Both the position numbers and the translations under genes were made by a program. The notes under the pieces are model-generated. The model had not been told where the DNA came from. It saw nothing but the letters and a program-made list of their open reading frames with translations, and made no database searches. Source: Nemertoderma westbladi (lineage: Eukaryota > Xenacoelomorpha > Nemertodermatida > Nemertodermatidae). From it: a DNA stretch of 53,540 nucleotides. Shown here piece by piece: positions 33,051 to 42,929 of this stretch. The stretch covers positions 1 through 53,540 of the forward strand of contig JAUCBJ010008329.1 in assembly GCA_032718475.1 (NCBI GenBank), given 5' to 3'. Within the stretch, counting starts at the first letter, position 1. Every line of letters begins with the position of its first letter.

Positions 33051-35069
33051 GGCTCATTCCAAAGTAAAGTACGGGACATTCGTACACAATTTTGAACTTT
33101 GATTGCCTGTACAATGTTATCCACAGCACATATGTGCACAAAATTGTGCTTGGAATAAACTTTCGAATATCAGCTTTGATTTCGCGAAGCTTATGGCGGG
33201 ACTTAGTCACTTTTGAGTAAACACCAGCTTGTCCAATTAAGGTAAAGTACGGATTCGTACGAAATGGTTTTTTTTATTTTATGATTTCAATTATAAAGTT
33301 TAGCGAATTGTGCGCAGGTACGGTGTTGAGTTGATGTTTAGGATAAAGCTGTATTATTAAGCTTAAATAAAAATATAAATATCAGACGAATTGCTACATT
33401 GCTAATTTTTTACAGTGTGGTGTGTGTGGTAAAGTATGGGACATTGCTAGATAAAGTACGGGACCTGTACGAATTTTATGGTCAAAATGGTCTCTTACAC
33501 TTACCATAACAGTAATTTCTGGATAATTAGTGATAATAAAGTGCAACTAAGTATTTCCAACCAAGATATGGATGCAAAATGTGGGGCGACCCCCAAATTG
33601 ACCCGAAGTCTTAGCATATGGGTGCCGTTGAGGAGTTGTCTGTCTGTCATCTGTCTAATTTTTGATCGATAATACTGTATAAATCTTGTCATTTATAGAT
33701 GAAATTAAACCAAACCTGGTACGTATGAAGTCTGTCAAAAGTTTGGAAAGAATCTGAGGTTTAATGAATCAAAGGTCACATATCAGACAGTCTGTCTGTT
33801 GGTACCGATAGTTTCAAAATTTTGATAAAAACCGAAATAAGTCCGCCAATTATTGATGAAATATAACCAAACTTGGTACACATGTAGTCTGTAAAAAGTT
33901 TAGAAATTCTTTCCATTTTTCTGAAAATGTATCAATTACTGTACTTACCGATCTTCTTATCTGCTAAAAAACTACATTCTTTGAAATTTGTTGTAAAGTA
34001 CGGGACTTTACATGCATAAACTCAAAGATTAGTTAACTGAGGAATGATTCTTAGTTCAAATACATACTTCTATGCTTCCCCCTACTATCACCCTAAAGCA
34101 TTATAACACTCCTGAACTCCAGGTTTCATATATTACATTAATACAGTGCACTAAAATGTAATCGCCATTATAATGGTAAAGTATGGGACAATTTTCAATT
34201 GGCCGTCATGTTTCTAGGGAGTAGATTATGAAACTACAGGTAATTGTTTCTTAAGATGACGCAACACAAACGAGCTTTGCATTCCTCTGGGTGATTGGGA
34301 CTGGGTGGGTTAGACTACTTCTCTGTGTATAAATTAAAAATTTCGTTGTTTTTTGGTAAAGAATGGGACTTTACATGCATAAACCCAAAGATTTCTTGAC
34401 TGAGGAATGATTCTCAGTTCAAATATAGACTCATATTCTTACGGCCTACTATGGCCTTAGAGTATTATAACACTCCTGGCTTCACATATTAGATTAATAC
34501 AGTGCACTAATATAATCGCATTTTAATGGTAAAGTATGGGACAATTTTCAATTGGCCGCCATGAAAATTCTGAGGGAGTGAAGATGAAACTAATTGTTTT
34601 ATACGATGACGCAACACAAACGTGCTTTGCATTCCACTGGGTGATTATGCTGAGTTACATCTCTGTGAATAAACTAAAAATTTCACTATTTTAGGTAAAG
34701 TATGGGACATCACATGATTAACTTGATCGATTTCATTACAAAGGAATGAAACACCCGTGAAATTAAATGAAACCAAAAAAATTCGAAAATGGGTTTGTTT
34801 TTGATTTGGTACATGCTCAGAAATGTTAATTTATTGGTCATAGGAAGTCCCTACAGGAAACGAAACTTTTGCACACTTTTATTCACATTTTGTGCAGAGC
34901 AGGTGCATAATTTGTAATTAGACTATTTTTGAGAAACCACCGTGTTGATACAATTTTTAGCACTGAATTAAAAAAGTACGATAAATTTCGACCTAAAAAA
35001 GTATAAATTAAAAGCTACATCTCATTTTTCGAAATTAGTGGGGAGGTTGACCTTTTCATGGAATGAGCC
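33051..35069. mobile_element. 2-kb element with GGTAAAGTAYGGGAC repeats
   Basis: GGCTCATTCCA at 33051-33061 is mirrored by TGGAATGAGCC at 35059-35069. AATA flanks both sides (33047-33050, 35070-35073), a possible 4-bp target duplication. Inside are nine copies of GGTAAAGTAYGGGAC or close variants (33064, 33241, 33428, 33451, 33992, 34175, 34355, 34528, 34694). Two tandem, diverged units of about 350 bp occupy 33992-34354 and 34355-34693. A copy of the CTTAGCATATGGGTGCC repeat lies at about 33600-33790. No transposase ORF. Superfamily unknown. Confidence 0.7.
33992..34693. repeat. Two tandem ~350-bp units
   Basis: Both units start at the GTAAAG..GGGACTTTACATGCATAAA word and share ACTGAGGAATGATTCT, ATTATAACACTCCTG, AATACAGTGCACTAA, ATTTTCAATTGGCC and GACGCAACACAAACG in the same order. 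Confidence 0.9.
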
Positions 35070-35129
35070 AATAGTTAAATAACATTTAGGGTGTTCTATA
35101 ACTAGTTTTGTTGCCTTAATAACAATGAC

Positions 35130-35400
35130 CAAGCAGCAGCTTGGTCTAGTGGTGACATTACTGTGCTTCCGATTAGGGAGCCCTGGTTCGATCCCTACTG
35201 TAGATGGGGCAGCACTGTTTGGGCACAGTGCTTTAAATGCTACAGCCTAGCCCAACCCCGGCTTTCATCCTTTAGTGGTCGATAAATGGGAACCAAGGCA
35301 ACTTGGGAAACAGAGTGGAAGGGATTCCTTTGGAAGATCACCCATGGTGGTGAACAGGCATTCCTTGGCTTAACGAGCCTAAAAGATTATCCCATTCATT
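35130..35400 (+). mobile_element. tRNA-derived SINE
   Basis: An A-box-like TTGGTCTAGTGG (35141-35152) and a B box GGTTCGATCCC (35185-35195) are spaced as in tRNA genes. A unique body follows with CATCCTTTAGTGGTCGATAAATGGG. The acceptor stem is not formed, so it is a SINE rather than a tRNA gene. Confidence 0.75.
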
Positions 35401-35589
35401 AAGGTTTAAAAGGTGAAGTGGCATACGGTACTGTAGCAAAATTATGCTTATAAAATTTGTTATATTTTAGAATGAAACTGTTTATTTACTTTATATGGTA
35501 TTAGGTAGTGTATTGGTTGTGTATTAGACCTGACTCTTTTCAGGTTAATAATATTGTTGGTTATAGAATAACACATTGAATAACTTATA

Positions 35590-35875
35590 ACCAAAGGTTC
35601 CACCTTGGTGTAGTGGTTGCATTGCATTCACATCTCCCGTAGGTCGTGGGTTCGATCCTCACATGGGCCAGGGCAGTTTTCGTTTCGGCACGAATGCTTT
35701 AAAGGGACCAGCCAGGGCGCATCTCTGCCTTGCATCCTTAAGTGGTAGCTAAATGAGTACTGGAGTTTCCTCTGTGGAGTAAAGTTCTGGGGGGACCGCA
35801 CTGGAAATAAGTCGTCAGACTTTGTGCGTAATCCCTGGTCTTAGCGGCCGAAGAAAATTTACTTTTTACTTTTTT
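35590..35875 (+). mobile_element. tRNA-derived SINE, second copy or related family
   Basis: An A box CCTTGGTGTAGTGGTTGC (35603-35620) and a B box GGGTTCGATCC (35648-35658). The body shares CATCCTTAAGTGGTAGCTAAATGAG with the SINE 200 bp upstream, so the two families share a tail module. A T/A-rich end lies near 35855-35880. Confidence 0.78.
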
Positions 35876-35926
35876 CACATTTATCTGGCACTAGCCAATA
35901 AACACATTTATCATATAGAATAACAC

Positions 35927-37600
35927 GGTACTGGTGCGCAGTATGCGTACATACACCCCCACCAATTGTTTGTACTTATTAGTTTTTGAAAATTTCTTTT
36001 ATTGTACTGTTCTAGAACATGTTAGCTATTTGTTTCTTAAAATAAGTGTTCTAGAACAAATATTTTTTCTGGAACAGTATATAAGAATATTTGAATTTCT
36101 TGTGTAAAAGCTTTTGCGGACATAACAAGTCATTTTTACGCAATGCGCAGAATACTCTAAAATAGCCCTAAATTTATCCAACTACGCGACGGGAGGGAAT
36201 TAGAACCAAGATGACGAAATCTGTCAGCTGATTCTTTGTGGACGTGGAGTTTCTTTGTTCTGCCTCATTCAGCCAATCAGAGCGATTTTCGCTTTATGTC
36301 TAACAGAAACCTATGGAAACTCGCGCAATGCATTACGGTCTTTGTTTACCATTTTCTGAGCATCAGAGCCAGCTCGGAATTTTCTGTGCTTCTGTGTGGA
36401 AGTTTCAGACTTTGTCCTAGGAACATCAGATGGCCTTGATTATAAGAACGTAAAACTATTAACATGGAACACTGATCATACTCATTTTACACCTAACTTG
36501 TCATTAACTGACTGCATATTACTGAATCACTGCACTACTTCTGTTTACAGTCTTTTAATAATTGTTGTTATATTAATGGATATTGCTGTTATATTTGGAG
36601 AATACCGATAAATAATCATAAACCCCTCAATCTTCTTGATTACTGAGGTAAGAGGAACAGGTTTACCGGTAGCAACTGCGACTTAAAAATAATAGTGGTT
36701 TTGTGTGAATTAAATTGTATTTCATAATCCCTACGTGTGTCAGTTGCGATCCTCCTTATATATGATCAAATTCAGTGACGGTCGGCAGATTAGTGCGAAG
36801 TAGTGTGAAGTAGTGCGAAGGTTAATAAAGCATCTCCTAAAGAATGCGCTATTTACGAAACTCTGTGGCCATCTAGTTGTGAGTAGTATAAGTCATAACT
36901 CTGTTTTTATACTTAAAGCGCCACGTCCTAAAGGAACTGTTAATTTTTCCCCGAAAGTAAATATATTTGTCAGAGATTATATAGTAACGATCAATCGAAT
37001 AATACAGTAGGTCTACACTGCAATAACTCTCAAGGAATCCGAATCCAGTCTCCCACACCGTGGTGGGTCATACGCCGCGCACGGACTGGCTTCGGCTGAT
37101 GTAACTTCAGTACACTAGGTAATTGATATTGGCTAAAGTCGATTTATAAACAAGAGGACAACTAAAATTGGCAGGTTAAACTGCTAAAGGTCTAAAAGCG
37201 CGAACATCTTGCAACATTCTAGAACATTGAAACTAATACATGTACTTTAATGACTGTAATATACGAAACTATATTTCTATCGAAATCTATTGGTTAAAAG
37301 ATTAAAATTTATTAAATACCATAAATCTTAATAGCTATCATCATAATTTAATTGAAAAATTTCAAAATATAAAAAAAAATATTTTATGTATTTTATACAC
37401 GTTTTATAACCATCCCTTTCTTTTTAAATACAAATCTGGCTTTTGTCTAAAAAGTGTTCTAGAACAAAAAATATTTGTTCTAGAACATTATTTTTTCAAA
37501 ATAAAATAGCTAACATGTTCTGGTTCATTAAAAAAAAATCACAAAAACTAGCCCGTAGATAAATTTTGGTGGGTGGTGTACGCATACTGCACCAGTACCA
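35927..37600. mobile_element. 1.67-kb element with 8-bp target duplication
   Basis: Inverted ends start GGTACTGGTGC and continue through AGTATGCGTAC, with a 2-bp difference. AATAACAC flanks both sides (35919-35926, 37601-37608). A nearby undisrupted relative of the target (ATAGAATAACACATTTCACTG at about 37671) shows the empty site. TTCTAGAAC words cluster near both ends (36010, 36052, 37214, 37451, 37478). The interior 36170-36440 is less AT-rich and holds a CCAAT box (CAGCCAATCAGAG), but no convincing gene. The 8-bp duplication suggests a hAT-like or similar non-autonomous element. Confidence 0.75.
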
Positions 37601-37794
37601 AATAACACATTTCACTGGCACAGCCAATAGGGCCTACTACTGAGGAGAGAGAATAACACATTTATCATATAGAATAACACATTTCACTGACACTAGCCAA
37701 TACTACTGAGAGAGAAACTGTCATTCTGTTCTGTTCATCCGCATAAAATATACAATCTACTGTACTAGCTGACGCTGACATACAGTACCCAGGG

Positions 37795-38202
37795 ATGTCG
37801 TCTGAAACTTCAATACCCTTCAACAGGAAAGCATCTAAAAAGAAACTTAAAGGTTTTGAAAGGCGTCTGAAGAGGTTTCGAATAATCTTGAGTATATCAG
37901 TTGCAGCGATTTTGGTTCTAATAGTAGCGGTGGTAATTTTTTCAATGTTAAACATCTATTTCTTCAAAAAGTCCATATACATATTCCCACTCCCAGCACC
38001 AAAGAAAAGCGAAATCGAAAAAAAAACAAATGGTACCGGTATCTATTGTGAAGGCATGGCGGAGGATGACACCTACATAAACAATATTGTTGGAAGAAAT
38101 AATGATCTTGAAGAACTTGTAACAGAAGTGAAAAAAAAGAAACTGGAAAATGACGGGTTACAATCAGAAATCAACAATCTAAGAAACATATATGCTAATT
38201 AA
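37795..38202 (+). CDS. Small single-pass membrane protein, hypothetical
   Basis: A 135-codon ORF with ATG in GGGATGTCG context. The N-terminal 28 residues are strongly basic (KKKLKGFERRLKRFR). Residues about 29-57 form one hydrophobic segment (ILSISVAAILVLIVAVVIF) and the rest is hydrophilic with a helical, possibly coiled-coil end (LEELVTEVKKKKLENDGLQ). The positive-inside rule predicts a type II topology: cytoplasmic N-terminus, outside C-terminus. There is no cleavable signal peptide. I do not recognise the family. It could be the first or only exon of a host gene, or part of a mobile element. It is the best host-gene candidate because its frame is clean and has no repeat signature. No TATA box was confidently assigned. 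Confidence 0.5.
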   Translation: MSSETSIPFNRKASKKKLKGFERRLKRFRIILSISVAAILVLIVAVVIFSMLNIYFFKKSIYIFPLPAPKKSEIEKKTNGTGIYCEGMAEDDTYINNIVGRNNDLEELVTEVKKKKLENDGLQSEINNLRNIYAN

Positions 38203-38700
38203 ATAAGACTTATATGCTTTACTGTATAATTGTAACCTTCAAGGCAGTGTCGCTTATGTAATTAGTTTTGAGATAATGGATAAAAACAAAAAATCTAGTT
38301 AAGGCGCTTCGTTTTGATTTAAAACCCTATTTGGTCTTCGGGTTATTTTATAAATTTTTCTTATTGTTTTAAAATGGAATAATACGGATGACCTGGAAAC
38401 CTGAAGATAATTATAATCTGTAGGCTACCGTCATTAATTACTGGGGCTGTAGGCTGAAATACAGTAGTTATATATCTCGAACAAACAATAATTATATGTT
38501 ATCATCAATTCTAACTTTTTGTTTATTGCTGGGGCACCAACCTGTAATATATCCGTATAATCGTGGTTTTTCGAGAAAATATCGGCCTACTACAACTCCA
38601 TCCGAACATGAATTATTTAGATGTAAAATATTTATTGAAAAATATTATGAGATTATACTAGCTAGTTTACTGGCTTTATACTAGCTAGATTACTGTACTG
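38203..38700. other. No gene recognised
   Basis: AT-rich 3' flank of the small membrane-protein ORF. A few short frames lack any coding signal. Confidence 0.5.
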
Positions 38701-38713
38701 TAGGGCGAGCCAC

Positions 38714-38990
38714 GAAGTGAGCAAAGCCTTAGCATATGGGTGCCATTGGCGAGTTGTCTGTCGTCGTTGTAAATTTTTGATCGCTAATAACTCGGTTATT
38801 CCTTGATGAAATTAAACGAAACTTGCTATGTATGTAGTCAGTTAAAAGTTTAGAAAGAATCTGAAGTTTAGTCAAAAACGAACGAACGCAACGAGGCACA
38901 AGAGGAGGACGATTATTGTGTTGAAGACTTCTGACTAACGGCAGACAAGTCGTTAATGGTACCCATATGCTAAAGGCTTTGCTCACTTTG
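38714..38990. mobile_element. Small MITE with ~36-bp inverted ends
   Basis: GAAGTGAGCAAAGCCTTAGC at 38714, continuing ATATGGGTGCCATT, is mirrored by AATGGTACCCATATGCTAAAGGCTTTGCTCACTTTG at 38955-38990 with one gap and one mismatch. The body (GATGAAATTAAAC, GTAGTCAGTTAAAAGTTTAGAAAG) is shared with DNA at 33600-33950, so two relatives of this family lie in the window. Confidence 0.82.
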
Positions 38991-39235
38991 TTGCCCAAAG
39001 ACCCCACGAACGTGTAGTAATTGCTTACACTGTGCTAATAAAACTACCGGTTGATTGATGTGAGCCTGTAAGGGCTCTTATATTTTGTTCCAGAATGACC
39101 GCACACAATTTACAGACAATATTTAAATAAACAGTAGTTCACAAAACAAATTAAAATATAATTCACCTTGAGAGCATTTCAAATTTGTTTGTATGTTCTG
39201 CAATTTTTTTGTGTGCTATTATGTTTAAGTGCCCT

Positions 39236-39330
39236 GGCAGGAACTGACAGTAGCGGTAGCTAGTAATGCCGGTTCCTGCCATCGGTCAATCAGGGGTGGG
39301 TGGGGGAGGGGGGGGGGGGGGGGGGGAGAA
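39236..39330. repeat. Short hairpin followed by poly-G run
   Basis: GGCAGGAAC (39236-39244) pairs with GTTCCTGCC (39272-39280). Just after it lies an almost uninterrupted G-run (39295-39327). Confidence 0.7.
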
Positions 39331-39507
39331 TTTCAAGGGATGCCGCCAGCCACTACTAAGTTCAATTCTGCCATATCCATAACCATAACCAATAGTTGTA
39401 TTCCAACTATTTTTTACCTGTGATATCTGTTGTAAATAATTAAATTCTTATTTTTTGGAAGATTAGGTTTGATATTTATTTGTATTTAATTTATATCATT
39501 TTTGTTT

Positions 39508-42500
39508 TTACTGTAGTTCATTAATTAATTTGATTTTTAGTTTCCTACCTAGTGTTTTTTTCGATTTGCTTTGTTTTATGTCGGTGTCTAAGGAGTTCCA
39601 GACAATGGCGCCGTGATATTTTAATGAATTTTGAGTTAGTAATAGTCGGGTCCGAGGTATAAAGTAGTTTTGGCGTGTCGTTGATCGAGTATTGTAAGTA
39701 TGTAAAGTGGATGTTTGTTGGAACAATGATGTTATAAAAGATCGTTTTTTGTTATTACGGATTTCCCAGATTAGTTTAGCTGTTTCAAGTATGTGTAATT
39801 TGTCTATAGGTAGTATATTTAATTGTCTGTATAGTGGTGGTGCATGTTTCCGGTAGTGACTGAAGGTAATTGCTCTAATTAATTTGTTTATTTTAGTTTT
39901 AATCGGATTAATATGAACATGTTTAGCAGTTCCCCAGATCACTATACCGTACGTAATATATGGTTGTATCAAAGCGTAGTAAAGTAATTTCATAATGCCT
40001 AATGGTAGGATGTGACGTAACTTGAAGAATATACCTATAGATTTTGAGATTTTTTTTAGTACATACGCGCAGTGATTTTTCCATGTAAGTTTGTTATCTA
40101 TCCATATTCCTAAAAATTTTGTTTGAGTTACTTTCTTGATTGGTAAGTTTTGCATATTTATATTGTTATTTATAGGTTCCTTTTTAAATGTAAAAATTAG
40201 GTGTTCTGTTTTTTTAAGGTTTAAAGAGAGCTGATTGTCAGTAAGCCATTGTTCGACCTTTTGGAGTTCTGTGTTTACAGTGTCAGTCAGTATGGTCGGG
40301 TCTGTATGGCTGTAAAGTAGGTTAGTGTCGTCTGCGAATAGGGTTGCTAGTAGTGTTGTACAATTGGGTAGGTCGTTAATGTAAAGTAGGAATAAAGTGG
40401 CGCTCAGTATTGCTCCTTGTGGGGTTCCACAGGGAGACAGTATCGGTTCTGATTTTGTGTTGCCTATTGAAACAAAATGTGTGCGGTTATTTAAGAAACT
40501 GGATATTAGTTTATGAGGGAGACCCCGTATACCGTAGCATTCTAGCTTATTTAGAAGTATTTTATGTTGTAAAGTATCGAAGGCCTTTTTAAGATCTATA
40601 GAGATTAGGCATGCTGAGTCTTGGGAGTCCAGTATTTGTTGTAGTCTTTCAGTAACTGTGAGTATGGCGTCTGTGGTTGTTGAGTGCGTTCGGAATCCGT
40701 ATTGACAGTCTGATAGTATAGAGTATTTGTTTAGATATGATAGTAATTGTGAGTTTATGACGCGTTCAAATAGTTTACTAAATAGCGGTAGTATTGAGAT
40801 TGGTCTATAGTTATTTTTATCAGTAGGGTCGCCAGATTTAAAGACAGGGGTAATTTTTGCTGACTTGAGAGTAGAAGGGAAGAAACCGTTTTTAATGGAG
40901 AGATTAATTAAGTAAGTAAGGTGAGGGGCGATGTCATATGCAGCTAATTTAACTATTTTTATAGGGAAACTGTCGTTTGTAGAGCAGGAGTTGTTAAGAT
41001 CCAGTATGTTATAAATAGTTTCTGTGGTAGATGTTTCAATAAGACTGAGAGAGTTCGGTTTTCGGTGATTAATAAAGCGTGTGGGGTTTCTGTTTGTAGT
41101 CGGTATGTTTTGAGCTAAGCGTGGTCCAATAGTGGAGAAGTGGTTGTTAAAAACACTGCAAATCTCCTCTGGGTCAGTAGTTTCAATCTCCCTTCCATTT
41201 TTTGATACCGTAATTTTTTTTGGTGATGATTTTAATTTTGTTTTTTTTAAAGCCATATTTATAGTTTGCCACGTTTTCCGGGTGTTATTTTTATTTTTAT
41301 CGAATTGCTTTTTAAAGTATAATTTTTCAGCTAGTTTTAAAAGTTTAGTTAGTTTATTTCGATATTTTTTGTATTCATTTAACTTGACATCTGTCATATT
41401 TTTTGATAGCGCGGCATACATTTTATTTTTATTTAACGTTGATTTTATTAGTCCATCGGTCATCCACGGTTTTCTTGGAATTTCTTTTTTTTGTAGTTCT
41501 TTTTTTGGTAGATGGGTGTTTGAAATTAATTCAAAATTTTTATAAAACTCGTCAAATTTATTTTCGGTTGTAAGATTTTTATTTGTGTATGTCCAAGTGT
41601 TAGGGTTTTGTAAATCTCTTAAAAAGGTTTCTTTGTTAAATTTCGAATAGTCAAATACGTAGAGTTTGTCTGGCTGGTTAAAGAAACATGAGTAATTTTG
41701 GATTATAACAAATGAGGATAAATGATCGGTTGTTCCTACTTCCGTTAAAAATACACCCGGTGTTAACATTCTATCATGTATATTAGTTGTTATATGATCT
41801 ATAAGTGTTTTGGAATGTGGGGTGATTCTCGTTGGTACCTTAATGAGTTGTTCGAAAGAGTTTGATTCTAAAGTTTGCAAATAATTTGTAGAGTTATTGG
41901 TATTTTTTAGTAGGTCTATATTAAAATCTCCCGTTAGTATGATGTCAACATTTTCATTGGATAAATTGAAAAGAGTATTATTTAGATTTTCAAGGAAACT
42001 GTGTAGATCACAGGAATCAGGGCGGTATATAGTACCTATTATTAGTGGTTTTTTATTTTTTTTATTTTTTGATCTTGAAATTCTAACCCAGGAAGATTCA
42101 CAATGTTCGATTTTAATATCGCTTAGGTGGGTGAAGTCTAGCCCATGTTTGATGTAAATGGCTGTCCCTCCCCTGTCCCGTTTCCCGTATTGTCTGTTTG
42201 TTATTGTCGGCTGTGAGTATCCTGCTATGTTTATCATCGTAAGGTTAGTATTGTCTGTTAGAAAAGTTTCTGTAAATGTAAGTACGTCAAACTGTTTGTT
42301 TAGTAAATCAAGGTAGTCAGTTGTTGCGCTAAGGTTTTTATTTAAGCTCCTACAGTTTAGGTGGTATACTGAGAATGATGAATAATTATTTGGAATGTTA
42401 TTAAATTTTTGCTCAGAGAAGTATTTACCGTCAGTATTGTTAGAGTTCAAATTTTGGTCAGGATCTACGTTTTGAAATGTGGCGTTTGCATCAGTATAAT

Positions 42501-42567
42501 TGTCTGGTAGGAGAGAGTTGTCATTGTTAGTGTTATTGTAAAATATATCAGTGTCATGTGTTTGTCA
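39508..42567 (-). CDS. LINE endonuclease-reverse transcriptase, open frame
   Basis: The longest frame of the window: about 1019 codons from the stop at 42567-42565 to the TAG near 39508. It encodes an AP-like endonuclease (YHLNCRSLNKN, TFTETFL, GTIYRPD, LTGDFNIDLL, GTTDHLSSF), a linker, then a reverse transcriptase: RPISILPLFSKLFERVI, SIDLKKAFDTLQHKILL, GTPQGAILSATLFLLYINDL and LFADDTNLLYS, with FLGIWID after the palm and a WNSL C-terminal block. All catalytic residues are present (endonuclease N, E, D, N, D, H; RT D and FADD). It belongs by wording to the CR1/Jockey group, near Rex1-like elements. No ATG lies between the upstream TGA and the endonuclease core. An ATG at 42609 is in frame but separated by that TGA, beside a short duplicated word (GTCATGTGTT). 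No ORF1 is visible upstream. No stop or shift in about 3 kb suggests a recent insertion. Confidence 0.9.
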
Positions 42568-42609
42568 TGTGTTGTCTCCAGCTGATGTTTTGGGCTGCCT
42601 TATAGACAT

Positions 42610-42870
42610 CGATTTGTATATTATTCAAATTAATTGATATTATAGTGATAATTTTACCATTCCGTTATTGAACGAAAGTTATTAAGTAGGTATTTCCATA
42701 TATTATAGGTGAAAATTCCAACAAACTATGGTCGGATATGGCGGATAAAATTCCATTTAATTAAAATTAATAAGTAAGCACGATAGGATTTAGTCCATAA
42801 AATTCAGTTATGACACAGTTTAAAATGCATGGGTCCGAGTAGGACCCTATTAAAATACATTATTAATAAA
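42610..42870. other. Spacer between two minus-strand LINEs
   Basis: AT-rich, with no coding signal. It holds the 5' edge of the open-frame LINE and the 3' edge of the next one. Confidence 0.5.
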
Positions 42871-42929
42871 ATGAGACAACACAATAAAATTTGTTCAGAA
42901 CACAGGAGAGCACAGTATTAGTATAAATT

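Noticed and set aside
35141-35658. Two tRNA genes
   Set aside because: A and B boxes are present but no paired acceptor or anticodon stems can be drawn, and each is followed by a conserved non-tRNA body. They are SINEs.
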